Shown: positions 27,001 to 38,550, counted from the first letter of the stretch. The stretch is DNA of 64,000 nt from Streptomyces sp. NBC_01233 (GCF_035989305.1 NZ_CP108514.1:3782501-3846500), one strand, 5' to 3'. The notes: generated by a model not told the origin, from the sequence alone. Numbers and translations are program-made.

Positions 27001-27027
27001 GGGTCCTGACCGTCACGGTCTGGACCC
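27001..27027 (+). terminator. Terminator after tRNA-Gln
   Basis: Hairpin GGGTCC-T-GACCG / CGGTC-T-GGACCC with a 3-nt TCA loop and one T-T mismatch, 13 nt after the tRNA and followed by GCGTTCGTTT. Confidence 0.85.
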
Positions 27028-27097
27028 GCGTTCGTTTGGGGGCACTGGGGCCCCGGTATCCTTCACGGGTCCACCCCCGAAGCCGAAGGGCATCCCC

Positions 27098-28543
27098 GTG
27101 AGCGCCAACCGCCCGGCAGCCGTCGTCGTACTCGCAGCGGGTGAAGGCACCCGCATGAAGTCGGCCACTCCCAAGGTCCTGCACGAGATCTGCGGGCGCT
27201 CGCTCGTCGGTCACGTCGTCGCCGCCTCCCGTGAGCTGGACCCCGCCCACCTCGTCGTGGTCGTCGGGCACGCCCGGGAGCAGGTCACCGCACACCTGGC
27301 CGACGTCGACGCCGGCGTCCGCACCGCCGTCCAGTACGAGCAGAACGGCACCGGGCACGCCGTCCGCATGGCCATCGAAGAGCTCGGCGGCCCGGTCGAC
27401 GGGACCGTGATCGTGGTCTGCGGCGACACCCCGCTGCTGACCGGGGAGACGCTGCGGCAGCTGGCGGCGACGCACGAGGCCGACGGCAACGCCGTCACCG
27501 TGCTCACCGCCGAGGTGCCGGACTCCACCGGCTACGGGCGGATCGTCCGGGACGCCGGCGGCGCCGTGACCGCCATCGTCGAGCACAAGGACGCCTCCGA
27601 CGCCCAGCGGGCGATCCGCGAGATCAACTCCGGCGTCTTCGCCTTCGACGGGGCCCTGCTCGCCGACGCGCTCGGCAAGGTCCGCACCGACAACAGCCAG
27701 GGCGAGGAGTACCTCACCGACGTCCTCGGCATCCTGCGCGAGGCGGGGCACCGCGTCGGCGCGGCCGTCGGCAGCGACCACCGCCAGATCCTCGGGATCA
27801 ACAACCGCGTCCAGCTGGCCGAGGCCCGCGCGCTGCTGAACGCGCGCCTGCTGGAGCAGGCCATGCTCGCGGGCGTGACGGTCGTCGACCCGGCGAGCAC
27901 CTTCGTCGACGTGACCGTCACCTTCGGGCAGGACGCGATCGTGCACCCCGGCACCCAGCTGCTGGGCGCCACGCACATCGCCGAGGGTGCCGAGGTCGGG
28001 CCCAACACCCGGCTGAAGGACACGCACGTGGGCGCGGGCGCCCGGGTGGACAACACCGTCGCGGAGAGCGCGGTCGTGGGCCCGCAGGCGACCGTGGGGC
28101 CGTTCGCGTACCTGCGTCCGGGCACGAACCTCGGCGCGAAGGCCAAGGCCGGCACGTACGTCGAGATGAAGAACGCGACGATCGGCGAGGGCACCAAGGT
28201 GCCGCACCTGTCCTACGTGGGCGACGCGACGATCGGCGAGTACACGAACATCGGCGCCGCGAGCGTCTTCGTGAACTACGACGGTGAGCACAAGCACCAC
28301 ACCACCGTCGGCTCACACTGCAAGACGGGCTCGGACAACATGTTTGTGGCTCCCGTCACGATCGGGGACGGCGCCTACACGGCCGCCGGGTCCGTGATCA
28401 CCAAGGATGTGCCGCCCGGTGCGCTGGCCGTGGCCCGTGGCCAGCAGCGGAATATCGAGGGCTGGGTGGCCCGCAAGCGTCCGGGAAGCGCGGCCGCCAC
28501 GGCGGCGCAGTCGGCGGCCTCGGAGGATTCCGAGCGCCACTGA
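27098..28543 (+). CDS. glmU: Bifunctional GlmU (UDP-GlcNAc pyrophosphorylase / GlcN-1-P acetyltransferase)
   Basis: 481 residues. The N-terminal uridyltransferase domain (about 1-230) has the nucleotide-binding LAAGEGTRMKSATPKVLHEICGR, QNGTGHAV and CGDTPLL motifs. The C-terminal left-handed beta-helix acetyltransferase (about 250-460) shows hexapeptide repeats, the KAKAGTYVEMKNATIGEG stretch and catalytic-loop SYVGDATIGEYTNIGA. It makes UDP-GlcNAc for peptidoglycan and teichoic-type polymers in the cytoplasm. GTG 27098 has GAAGGG 7 nt upstream. A short Ala-rich tail ends the protein. First of the conserved glmU-prs-rplY-pth block. Confidence 0.98.
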   Translation: MSANRPAAVVVLAAGEGTRMKSATPKVLHEICGRSLVGHVVAASRELDPAHLVVVVGHAREQVTAHLADVDAGVRTAVQYEQNGTGHAVRMAIEELGGPVDGTVIVVCGDTPLLTGETLRQLAATHEADGNAVTVLTAEVPDSTGYGRIVRDAGGAVTAIVEHKDASDAQRAIREINSGVFAFDGALLADALGKVRTDNSQGEEYLTDVLGILREAGHRVGAAVGSDHRQILGINNRVQLAEARALLNARLLEQAMLAGVTVVDPASTFVDVTVTFGQDAIVHPGTQLLGATHIAEGAEVGPNTRLKDTHVGAGARVDNTVAESAVVGPQATVGPFAYLRPGTNLGAKAKAGTYVEMKNATIGEGTKVPHLSYVGDATIGEYTNIGAASVFVNYDGEHKHHTTVGSHCKTGSDNMFVAPVTIGDGAYTAAGSVITKDVPPGALAVARGQQRNIEGWVARKRPGSAAATAAQSAASEDSERH

Positions 28544-28562
28544 GGTGAACTGACCGGAAACA

Positions 28563-28584
28563 GGTACGCCCGCGACGGCGTACC
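28563..28584 (+). terminator. Hairpin after glmU
   Basis: Perfect 8-bp inverted repeat GGTACGCC / GGCGTACC with a 6-nt loop, 19 nt after the glmU stop and before prs. Confidence 0.65.
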
Positions 28585-28675
28585 GTGATAGTGCACGCAA
28601 TTCGGCTGGCTCACCGTGTGCGGGACGGACGCACATGGGGGCGAGCAGCTTCAACACGTCTGAGGAGACAGTGCT

Positions 28676-29653
28676 GTGACCGGGATCAAGACGACCGGCG
28701 AGAAGAAGCTGATGCTCTTCTCCGGCCGCGCCCACCCCGAGCTGGCCGAGGAGGTCGCGCACCAGCTGGGAGTCGGCCTCGTGCCGACCAAGGCTTTCGA
28801 CTTCGCGAACGGTGAGATCTACGTCCGCTTCCAGGAGTCGGCTCGTGGCGCGGACTGCTTCCTGATCCAGAGCCACACGGCTCCGATCAACAAGTGGATC
28901 ATGGAGCAGCTGATCATGATCGACGCGCTGAAGCGCGCGTCGGCGCGTTCCATCACCGTGATCATCCCGTCCTACGGGTACGCCCGCCAGGACAAGAAGC
29001 ACAAGGGCCGCGAGCCGATCTCGGCCCGCCTGGTCGCGGACCTGCTGAAGACCTCGGGTGCGGACCGCATCCTCACGGTCGACCTGCACACCGACCAGAT
29101 CCAGGGCTTCTTCGACGGCCCGGTGGACCACCTCTCCGCCCTGAACGTCCTCGCGGACTACGTGGGCGCCAAGGTGGACCGCACCAAGCTGACGATCGTC
29201 TCCCCGGACGCCGGCCGCGTGCGCGTGGCCGACCGCTGGTGCGACCGTCTGGACGCGCCGCTGGCCATCGTGCACAAGCGCCGCGACAAGGACGTCGCCA
29301 ACCAGGTGACCGTCCACGAGGTCGTCGGTGAGGTCAAGGGCCGCGTCTGTGTCCTGGTCGACGACATGATCGACACCGGTGGCACCATCTGCGCCGCGGC
29401 CGACGCGCTGTTCGCGCACGGCGCCGAGGACGTCATCGTGACGGCCACGCACGGCATCCTGTCGGGCCCGGCCGCCGACCGCCTGAAGAACTCCAAGGTC
29501 AGCGAGTTCGTGTTCACGAACACCCTGCCGGACCCGTCCGACCTGGAGCTCGACAAGATCACGGTGCTGTCGATCGCCCCGATGATCGCGCGCGCGGTGC
29601 GCGAGGTCTTCGAGGACGGTTCGGTCACCAGCCTCTTCGAGGAGCAGCAGTAA
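28676..29653 (+). CDS. prs: Ribose-phosphate pyrophosphokinase
   Basis: 325 residues, class I PRPP synthetase length. It converts ribose-5-phosphate and ATP to PRPP for nucleotide, histidine and tryptophan synthesis. Seen: MLFSGRAHPELAEEVA start, the flexible ATP loop YGYARQDKKHKGREPISA, the DLHTDQIQGFFDGPVDHL signature, and the PRPP-binding loop VCVLVDDMIDTGGTI. GTG 28676 follows GAGGAG by 8 nt. It is 132 bp downstream of glmU, after a hairpin, so prs probably has its own promoter as well. Confidence 0.98.
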   Translation: MTGIKTTGEKKLMLFSGRAHPELAEEVAHQLGVGLVPTKAFDFANGEIYVRFQESARGADCFLIQSHTAPINKWIMEQLIMIDALKRASARSITVIIPSYGYARQDKKHKGREPISARLVADLLKTSGADRILTVDLHTDQIQGFFDGPVDHLSALNVLADYVGAKVDRTKLTIVSPDAGRVRVADRWCDRLDAPLAIVHKRRDKDVANQVTVHEVVGEVKGRVCVLVDDMIDTGGTICAAADALFAHGAEDVIVTATHGILSGPAADRLKNSKVSEFVFTNTLPDPSDLELDKITVLSIAPMIARAVREVFEDGSVTSLFEEQQ

Positions 29654-29673
29654 CCGCTCCGCGGTAGATCCTT

Positions 29674-29733
29674 TTTGGTACGGCCTCCCCCGCCGGGTAC
29701 ACTCCATGAGTTGCTCGGCGAGGGAGGCCGTAC
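29674..29733 (+). promoter_or_regulatory. rplY promoter overlapping a long prs-end hairpin
   Basis: TTGGTA (29674-29679), a 17-nt spacer and TACACT (29697-29702) make a good vegetative promoter for rplY. It is embedded in a long inverted repeat: GGTACGGCCTCCC at 29676-29688 pairs with GGGAGGCCGTACC at 29721-29733, with further CCGCCG/CGGCG pairing inside. Read through from prs this folds as a terminator; started at the promoter only the 3' arm is transcribed. Confidence 0.65.
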
Positions 29734-29834
29734 CTGTTTCCGGTACGGACGCTCCGTTATCGACGCGCTCTTCGTAGCAGGCCGTTCCGGCCGGGTGACT
29801 CTGTCCGCTTTCCGTCACCCCACGAGGAGTGAGC

Positions 29835-30419
29835 ATGTCCGAGATCAAGCTTGCCGCCAAGATCCGCAACGACTTCGGCAAGGGCGCCGCCCGTCAGGCC
29901 CGTCGTGACGCCCTGACCCCCGCCGTCATCTACGGCCACGGCACCGACCCGAAGCACGTCAACGTCGACGCCCACGCCCTGCAGCTGGCGCTCCGCACCC
30001 CGAACGTCCTGATCTCCCTGGACATCGAGGGCGACGCCGCCGAGCTGGTCATCCCGAAGGCCGTGCAGAAGCACCCGCTGAAGCGCTCGATCTCCCACGT
30101 CGACTTCCTGATCGTCAAGAAGGGCGAGAAGGTCACCGTCGACGTCGCGATCGTCACCGAGGGCGAGCTGGCCGCCGGCGGCAACATGCTGGAGACCCTC
30201 CAGAACACGATCTCCGTCGAGGCCGAGGCCACCCACATCCCGACCGAGGTCACCGTCTCCATCGCGGGCCTCGAGGCCGGCGCCACCATCCACGCCAAGG
30301 ACCTGGTCCTCCCGGCGGGCACCACCCTGGCCGTCGACGGCGACATCGCCGTCCTGCAGGTCGTGGCCCCGCAGGCCGAGGAGCCGGCCGCCGAGGCCGC
30401 CGAGGGCACCGAGGCCTGA
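29835..30419 (+). CDS. rplY: 50S ribosomal protein L25/general stress protein Ctc
   Basis: 194 residues. ATG 29835 is chosen because GAGGAG sits 5 nt before it; an in-frame GTG at 29829 would overlap that site. The N-terminal L25 domain (SEIKLAAKIRNDFGKGAARQARRDALTPAVIYGHG) binds 5S rRNA, and a C-terminal TL5/Ctc domain follows (about 100-185), ending in an acidic Ala/Glu tail (EEPAAEAAEGTEA). This long CTC form is normal for actinobacteria. Located between prs and pth as in other Streptomyces. Confidence 0.97.
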   Translation: MSEIKLAAKIRNDFGKGAARQARRDALTPAVIYGHGTDPKHVNVDAHALQLALRTPNVLISLDIEGDAAELVIPKAVQKHPLKRSISHVDFLIVKKGEKVTVDVAIVTEGELAAGGNMLETLQNTISVEAEATHIPTEVTVSIAGLEAGATIHAKDLVLPAGTTLAVDGDIAVLQVVAPQAEEPAAEAAEGTEA

Positions 30420-30450
30420 GCCTCGCCTTCCCCCCTCAGCAGTTGCTGAC

Positions 30451-30489
30451 CGACCGCCGTCCGGCTCCACTGGAGCGGGACGGCGGTCG
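30451..30489 (+). terminator. Terminator after rplY
   Basis: 12-bp perfect outer stem CGACCGCCGTCC / GGACGGCGGTCG (30451-30462, 30478-30489) with an inner GCTCC/GGAGC stem, followed by TCTTCGTTC. Confidence 0.85.
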
Positions 30490-30518
30490 TCTTCGTTCAC
30501 GGCCTTAAGGAGCTTTTG

Positions 30519-31109
30519 ATGTCGGACGACGCGGCACCCTGGCTGATCGTCGGCCTCGGCAATCCCGGACCGGAGTACGCGGGCAACCGCCACAACATCG
30601 GCTTCATGGTGGCCGACCTGCTGGCGGAGCGGATCGGCGGGAAGTTCAAGGCGCACAAGGCCCGGGCCCAGGTGGTCGAGGGCCGCATCGGCGCGCCGGG
30701 ACCGGCGAACCGCCGGGTGGTGCTGGCGAAGCCGATGACGTACATGAACCTCTCCGGCGGCCCGGTGACGGCCCTGCGCGATTTCTACAAGGTGCCGCTG
30801 GACCGGATCGTCGCGATCCACGACGAGCTGGACATCGACTACCCGACGCTGCGCCTGAAGCTGGGCGGCGGGGACAACGGCCACAACGGTCTGAAGTCGA
30901 TGACGAAGTCGATGGGCCCGGACTACCACCGGATCCGCTGCGGCATCGGCCGGCCGCCGGGCCGGATGCAGGTCGCGGACTTCGTGCTGAAGGACTTCTC
31001 GTCCACGGAGCGCAAGGAGCTGGACTGGTTCGTGGACCGGGCCGCCGACTCGGTGGAGTGCCTGATCCAGGAGGGCCTGGAGCGCGCGCAGTCCACCTAC
31101 AACTCCTGA
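30519..31109 (+). CDS. pth: Peptidyl-tRNA hydrolase
   Basis: 196 residues; AAGGAG lies 6 nt before ATG 30519. It releases peptides from prematurely dissociated peptidyl-tRNA. The catalytic region [24 protein letters not shown] holds the conserved Asn and His; the substrate-binding [38 protein letters not shown] and RIRCGIGRP motifs are intact. Soluble, usual length. Confidence 0.98.
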   Translation: MSDDAAPWLIVGLGNPGPEYAGNRHNIGFMVADLLAERIGGKFKAHKARAQVVEGRIGAPGPANRRVVLAKPMTYMNLSGGPVTALRDFYKVPLDRIVAIHDELDIDYPTLRLKLGGGDNGHNGLKSMTKSMGPDYHRIRCGIGRPPGRMQVADFVLKDFSSTERKELDWFVDRAADSVECLIQEGLERAQSTYNS

Positions 31110-31276
31110 GTCACCAGGGGTCGTAGGCCGATCGTTACTTCAGGCATACCGTCACATAGGAGTACAAGAGCACGCACATACTGACGAGTACCTCTTGACC
31201 GGTGCGGGGCGCCCTCAGCAAGCTGAGCGGCGCCAGCCCCACGGCCCATCTCCCTCTCCTGTGTCAGAGGTACTCC

Positions 31277-32031
31277 ATGTCCCCTTCCAGGATGCGCCGC
31301 ATGGCATGCGCCGTCACCGCGACCTCGTTCCTCCTCGCCGCCGGTGCGACTCCCGCTCTCGCCACCGACGCGTACACCGTTCCGCTGCACCAGCAGGTGC
31401 CCATCACCGCGGCCTCCTTCGGATCGACGGAGAAGAAGTGCGCTGACATACCGTCGACCCGGGACGGCTGGCACTTCATCGCTCCGGGCAACCCCAACGA
31501 GATCTCCTTCGTGGAGCTGACGGTGACCTTCGAGCCGGGCGGCCAGAAGGTGATCACTTCCTTCGGCCCGCCGAACGACAACCACGCGTACGTCGCCTCC
31601 GAGCCCGGCGCCAAGCTCACCTCGGCCGTCGCCAAGGTGAAGGGCGGTGGGCTGGAGTGGTTCAACTGTCGCACACCTGCCCGTCGACCGTGACGCCGAG
31701 CCCGACGAAGACGACGACCGCCTCGCCGTCCACCTCGGTCTCCACGTCCGCTTCGGCCTCGACCTCGGCGTCGGCTTCGGCCTCGACCTCGGCGTCGGCT
31801 TCCGCCAGCACGTCCGCCTCGGCTTCGTCGAGCGCGTCGCCGTCCGGCTCGACCTCCTCCCCGGCTCCGTCCGGCTCGGCCGCCGCGGCCGGCGGTTCCA
31901 CCGGCGGGGGTGACCTGGCGAAGACCGGTTCCGACGCGCCGATCGGCCTGATCGCCACGATGTCGGCCGCGCTGATCGCCGCCGGCGCCGTGCTGGTGGT
32001 CCGCCGCCGCAAGGCCGGCGCCGCGGGCTGA
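31277..32031 (+). pseudogene. LAXTG-type sortase-anchored surface protein, frameshifted
   Basis: ATG 31277 (AGAGG just upstream) starts a Sec signal peptide MSPSRMRRMACAVTATSFLL ... PALATDA and a secreted domain of about 110 residues ending EWFNC in this frame, which then stops at 31693. The -1 frame continues without a break as SHTCPSTVTPSPTKTTT, a Ser/Ala/Thr-rich stalk, then LAKTGSDAPIGLIATMSAAL ... VVRRRKAGAAG: an LAxTG sortase signal, membrane helix and basic tail. Restoring one base (AACTGTCG to AACCTGTCG, about 31668) rejoins both parts into one protein of about 250 residues. Either a genuine one-base deletion or a sequence error; as read, the anchor is lost and the protein would be secreted. 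Confidence 0.85.
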
Positions 32032-32047
32032 GCCCCGTAGCTCCGCG

Positions 32048-32092
32048 ACGACAGGGGCCCCCGCACCATCGTGGTGCGGGGGCCCCTGTCGT
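32048..32092. terminator. Bidirectional terminator between surface-protein gene and ppc
   Basis: A perfect 21-bp stem (32048-32068 with 32072-32092) closed by a TCG triloop, among the strongest hairpins in the window, between two convergent genes. Confidence 0.93.
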
Positions 32093-32107
32093 ACGTACGG
32101 CCGGCTG

Positions 32108-34870
<2,763 letters not shown>

Positions 34871-35217
34871 AGGTGCGGCTCCTTGCAGTGTTCGAGCGCT
34901 ACTGGGCGGTGGGCTGCCGGCCGCGCGCTCCGATGCCCCTGCGGACTCGTCCGGGGGATCGTCGCTCCTGATGCGCAGCTCGGGCTGCCCGTGCGGACCG
35001 CGCTGTCCGACGGGACCAGGATAGGTGTCCGGCGCGTGTGCCTGGGCAGACGTCTCACCAGGCGGCGCGGTCGGCGCGCGCGTCGTGCCCCGGTCGCGCT
35101 CCTCTTGCCACGCGACCCGGCTTTGCCATACTTACGATGCCGTAGGTTACGGGTCCGTAGGGTTCGTAACCGGGGAGCCTGCCGACTTCTCTCACCCTCA
35201 CCCCCCAGGGGACACCC
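34871..35217. promoter_or_regulatory. Divergent ppc/desaturase upstream region with inverted repeat
   Basis: This 347-bp region has no gene. At 35145-35171 the inverted repeat GGTTACG-n13-CGTAACC stands out, within near-direct repeats CCGTAGGTTACG (35140) and CCGTAGGGTTCG (35155). TAGGTT (35143-35148) is a -10 candidate inside it. It lies 47 bp upstream of the desaturase and is a likely operator for the TetR regulator coded behind the desaturase. Confidence 0.6.
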
Positions 35218-36198
35218 ATGACCACCAGTCCCGATCTGATCGAGGGTGCCTCTGCGCCCTCCGACTCCTCAGCGCCGTCCGCGACCCTCGGCGGCGAGAA
35301 CAAGCGGTCCATCGAGCAGATCGCTCTGCTGCTGTTCATCACCGTTCCCTTCGTGGCCCTGCTGGCGGCCGTCCCGCTGACGTGGGGCTGGGGGGTGAGC
35401 TGGCTGGACGTGGGCCTGATGGTCTTCATGTACTTCCTGGCCTGCCATGGGATCACCATCGGTTTCCACCGTTACTTCACGCACGGTTCCTTCAAGGCGA
35501 AGCGGCCGCTGCGGATCGCCTTGGCCGTGATGGGTTCGATGGCGGTGGAGGGGCCGCTGGTGCGCTGGGTGGCGGATCACCGCAAGCACCACAAGTACTC
35601 GGACCACGAGGGCGACCCGCATTCGCCGTGGCGGTTCGGGGAGACGCTGCCGGCTCTGATGAAGGGGCTGTGGTGGGCGCACATCGGCTGGCTCTTCGAC
35701 GAGGAGCAGACCGATCAGCAGAAGTACGCGCCCGACCTGATCAAGGATCCGGCGATCCGGCGGATCTCGCGCGACTTCGTCTTCTGGACGATGCTGTCGC
35801 TGGCGATCCCGCCGCTGGTGGGCGGTCTGGTGACGATGTCCTGGTGGGGTGCGTTCACGGCGTTCTTCTGGGGCTCGCTGGTGCGCGTCGCGCTGCTGCA
35901 CCACGTGACGTGGTCGATCAACTCGATCTGCCACGCGGTGGGCAAGCGGCCGTTCAAGTCCCGGGACCGCAGCGGCAACGTGTGGTGGCTGGCGGTGCTC
36001 TCCTGCGGGGAGTCCTGGCACAACCTGCACCACGCCGATCCGACCTCGGCGCGGCACGGTGTGCTGCGCGGCCAGATCGACTCCAGCGCGCGGCTGATCC
36101 GCTGGTTCGAGCAGCTGGGCTGGGCCACGGACGTGCGCTGGCCGTCGGCGGCCCGCATCGACGCCCGGCGCAGGGAAAGCGACGCGAAAGCGGCATGA
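35218..36198 (+). CDS. Fatty acyl-CoA (delta-9 type) desaturase
   Basis: 326 residues, integral membrane di-iron desaturase. The three histidine boxes are present: HGITIGFHRYFTHGS, VRWVADHRKHHKYSDHEGDPHSP and SCGESWHNLHHADPTSARHG. About four membrane helices surround them. It introduces a cis double bond into acyl chains and so adjusts membrane fluidity. AGGGG precedes ATG 35218. Its stop overlaps the start of the TetR-family gene (ATGA), so enzyme and likely regulator are one operon. Confidence 0.95.
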   Translation: MTTSPDLIEGASAPSDSSAPSATLGGENKRSIEQIALLLFITVPFVALLAAVPLTWGWGVSWLDVGLMVFMYFLACHGITIGFHRYFTHGSFKAKRPLRIALAVMGSMAVEGPLVRWVADHRKHHKYSDHEGDPHSPWRFGETLPALMKGLWWAHIGWLFDEEQTDQQKYAPDLIKDPAIRRISRDFVFWTMLSLAIPPLVGGLVTMSWWGAFTAFFWGSLVRVALLHHVTWSINSICHAVGKRPFKSRDRSGNVWWLAVLSCGESWHNLHHADPTSARHGVLRGQIDSSARLIRWFEQLGWATDVRWPSAARIDARRRESDAKAA

Positions 36199-36869
36199 TG
36201 GGGGGCGTGGCGATCGACGGCAGTAATTCCAGCAGCGACAAGCCCAGGCGCGGCCGCCGGGTCCGGATGACGGGCGCGGAGCGGCGCCAGCAACTGCTGG
36301 ACATCGGCCGGACCCTGTTCGCGGAGAAGGGCTTCGAAGGCACGTCGGTGGAGGAGATCGCGGCGAAGGCCGGGGTGTCCAAGCCGGTGGTGTACGAGCA
36401 CTTCGGGGGCAAGGAGGGGCTGTACGCGGTGGTCGTGGACCGGGAGATGCGCCAGCTGCTGGACGGGGTGACGGGGGCGTTGACGGCCGGGCATCCGCGG
36501 GAGCTGCTGGAGCAGGCGGCGTTCGCCCTGCTGGACTACATCGAGTCGTACACGGACGGTTTCCGGATCCTGGTCCGGGACTCCCCCGTGGCGCAGTCGA
36601 CCGGCACCTTCGCCTCGCTGATCAGCGACATCGCCACGCAGGTCGAGGACATCCTGGGTCTGGAGTTCAAGGCGCGGGGCTTCGACCCCAAGCTGGCGCC
36701 GCTGTACGCGCAGGCGCTGGTCGGGATGGTGGCGCTGACCGGGCAGTGGTGGCTGGACGTCCGCAAGCCGAAGAAGGCCGAGGTGGCCGCGCACCTGGTG
36801 AACCTGGCCTGGCACGGGCTGGACGGGCTGGAGTCGAAGCCCCAGCTGGTGGGCCGCCGCAAGAGCTGA
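36195..36869 (+). CDS. TetR-family transcriptional regulator (probable desaturase regulator)
   Basis: 224 residues from ATG 36195, which overlaps the desaturase stop; ATG 36198 and GTG 36207 are alternatives. After a basic disordered start, the TetR HTH is clear: ERRQQLLDIGRTLFAEKGFEGTSVEEIAAKAGVSKPVVYEHFGGKEGLYAVV. The C-terminal ligand-binding half is all helical with LDYIESYTDGFRILVRDSP and ALVGMVALTGQWWLD. Coupling to a desaturase suggests it senses acyl-CoA or a related lipid; the GGTTACG/CGTAACC repeat upstream of the operon is its likely target. Confidence 0.9.
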   Translation: MMGGVAIDGSNSSSDKPRRGRRVRMTGAERRQQLLDIGRTLFAEKGFEGTSVEEIAAKAGVSKPVVYEHFGGKEGLYAVVVDREMRQLLDGVTGALTAGHPRELLEQAAFALLDYIESYTDGFRILVRDSPVAQSTGTFASLISDIATQVEDILGLEFKARGFDPKLAPLYAQALVGMVALTGQWWLDVRKPKKAEVAAHLVNLAWHGLDGLESKPQLVGRRKS

Positions 36870-36917
36870 GCACCGCAGCGCGTACGACGGCGCCCCGTCA
36901 CCGGATCGGCGGGTTCT

Positions 36918-37220
36918 AATGATCCACGCAACACCCTGGAGTTCAGGGAGTTGCGGGGATCGTGGATTTCGAGGTGCTGAAGGCGAGGTTCTTCGAGGCG
37001 CTGGACAGGGAGAACGGCAGCATCACTGCTGCGGCTCGTGCAGTCGGAGTGAACCGCAACACGGCGTTCGGGTGGGCACGCCGGGCCGGAGTCCGTGGTC
37101 GCGGCAAGCCTCGCAGGCCCGGCCACCCCGGTCGGGCGGAGTACGAGCGGCTGCGTGCTGCGGGAGTCCGGCGCCGTGATGCCGCCGCCTCGGTGGCGGG
37201 GCGCCGTCGTGTGGTGCGGG
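36918..37220 (+). pseudogene. IS30-like transposase N-terminal remnant with left end
   Basis: A GTG-started frame at 36962 encodes an HTH resembling the N-terminus of IS30-type transposases: DFEVLKARFFEALDRENGS, ITAAARAVGVNRNTAFGWARRAG and GRAEYERLRAAGVRRRDAAASVAG. Likeness stops after about 85 residues, where the frame runs into the 3' end of the glyoxalase-fold gene, so the DDE core is missing. Upstream, GATCCACGCAAC, the CCCTG-GAGTT-CAGGG hairpin and GTTGC look like an element's terminal repeat. This fills the 356-bp gap between the TetR and glyoxalase genes. Confidence 0.7.
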
Positions 37221-37225
37221 CCGGG

Positions 37226-37618
37226 TCAGCCGCACTCTTCCAGGGCCTGCTGATCCAGGGTGTGCTCTTCAAGGAATTCGAGCCGGTTGCCGACGGGGTC
37301 CTCGGAGTAGAAGCGGCGGTGGCCGGGCAGGTCGTCGTCCCAGACGACCTTGGCCCCCCGCTCCTCCAGTCTGCTCGCGTACGCCTCGATCCCGGTCACC
37401 CGCAGTCCCGGATGGGCTTTGCGGGCGGGCCGGAAGTCCTCCTCGATGCCGAGGTGCAGCTGTACGGGCCCGGCGGCGAACCAGCAGCCCCCGCGCGCGG
37501 CGAGGGCGGGCGGTTTGGGGATCTCGGTCATGCCGAGTACGTCGGTGTAGTAGGCGCGGAGCCGGTCCTCCGAGTCCGGTGGCGCGGCGAGTTGGACGTG
37601 GTCGACGGCGGTGAGCAC
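37226..37618 (-). CDS. Glyoxalase/bleomycin-resistance fold protein
   Basis: 130 residues, one VOC module pair: TAVDHVQLAAPPDSEDRLRAYYTDVLGMTEIPKP, a central PVQLHLGIEEDF, then LEERGAKVVWDDDLPGHRRFYSEDPVGNRLEFLEE. His and Glu positions typical of metal ligands (H in DHVQL, H in LHLGI, E in LEFLEE) are kept, but the substrate is unknown. GTG 37618 lies at the end of AAGGAGGCCTGACC: the ribosome site sits inside the methyltransferase 3' end, whose stop precedes this start by 2 nt, so the pair is coupled. Confidence 0.88.
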   Translation of the reverse strand: MLTAVDHVQLAAPPDSEDRLRAYYTDVLGMTEIPKPPALAARGGCWFAAGPVQLHLGIEEDFRPARKAHPGLRVTGIEAYASRLEERGAKVVWDDDLPGHRRFYSEDPVGNRLEFLEEHTLDQQALEECG

Positions 37619-37620
37619 GG

Positions 37621-38478
37621 TCAGGCCTCCTTGCGGGCGACGGCGAAGATGCGGCGGAACGGGAAGACGGTTCCGCGTGGCCCGCTCGGGTAGGCCACGC
37701 GCAGCCGGTCGCGGTATTCGGTGAGGAAGGCGTCCGCGGCGTCCTTGTCGTCGCCGAGGGCGGTCAGGACGGGCCGCAGGGCGGTGCCCTTGACCCAGTC
37801 GAGTACGGGGTCGGGGCCTTGGAGCAGTTGGTGGTAGGTGGTCTCCCAGACGTCGGCGGCGCAGCCGAGCGCGGTGAACCGGGCAAGGTATTCGGCGGGT
37901 TCGAGGATGTGGATGTAGCGGGCGCCGTGGCCGGCGAGGCGGGCCCGCCAGCGCGGGGTGTCGCACAGCTCGGCGAGCAGGGCGTGGCTGGGGGCGGTGA
38001 AGTTGCCGGGGATCTGGAAGGCGAAGATGCCACCGGGGCGCAGGCTGTTGATCCAGGCGCCGAAGGAGCCGGCGTGGCCGGGGACCCACTGCAGGGCGGC
38101 GTTGGACACGATCAGGTCGTAGGGCTCCTCTGGGAGCCAGCCGGCGAGGTCCCCGTGGCGGAAGTCGAGGCTGCCGCCGCCGGCGGTGGGCCCGGCGTGC
38201 TCCTGGGTGGCGCGGTGGAGCATCTCCGGGGAGAGGTCGAAGCCGGTGATGCGGGCGCCGGGCCAGCGGTCGGCGAGGAGCGCGGTGACGTTGCCGGGCC
38301 CGCAGCCGAGGTCGGCGATGCGGGCGGGCCGGTCGGGGAGCTCGGGTATGCGGGTGAGGAGGTCCAGGAAGGGCCGTGTGCGGTGGCCTGCGTGCCGGAG
38401 GTACTGCTGGGGATCCCAGGTGGGAGCGGAGGGCGCGGTGGACGTGGGGGTCCCGGAGTGCGCGGTATCGGAATACAT
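37621..38478 (-). CDS. tam: Trans-aconitate 2-methyltransferase-like SAM methyltransferase
   Basis: 285 residues; GGAGG lies 7 nt before ATG 38478, and a longer frame has no support. Class I methyltransferase motifs: IADLGCGPGNVTALLADRWPGARITGFDLSPEML (motif I and acidic loop), YDLIVSNAALQWVPGH (motif II) and SLRPGGIFAFQIPGN (motif III). The DPQQYL start and QIPGN are characteristic of Tam enzymes, which methylate trans-aconitate formed from the TCA intermediate. Transcribed with the glyoxalase-fold gene, divergently from a MarR regulator. Confidence 0.9.
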   Translation of the reverse strand: MYSDTAHSGTPTSTAPSAPTWDPQQYLRHAGHRTRPFLDLLTRIPELPDRPARIADLGCGPGNVTALLADRWPGARITGFDLSPEMLHRATQEHAGPTAGGGSLDFRHGDLAGWLPEEPYDLIVSNAALQWVPGHAGSFGAWINSLRPGGIFAFQIPGNFTAPSHALLAELCDTPRWRARLAGHGARYIHILEPAEYLARFTALGCAADVWETTYHQLLQGPDPVLDWVKGTALRPVLTALGDDKDAADAFLTEYRDRLRVAYPSGPRGTVFPFRRIFAVARKEA

Positions 38479-38550
38479 GTTCGAGCCTCCCTGCTGGCGG
38501 GGCGGTCGGAAGCGGAATCCGTTCCGGCCCCCTCCATGCCCCATGCTCGC

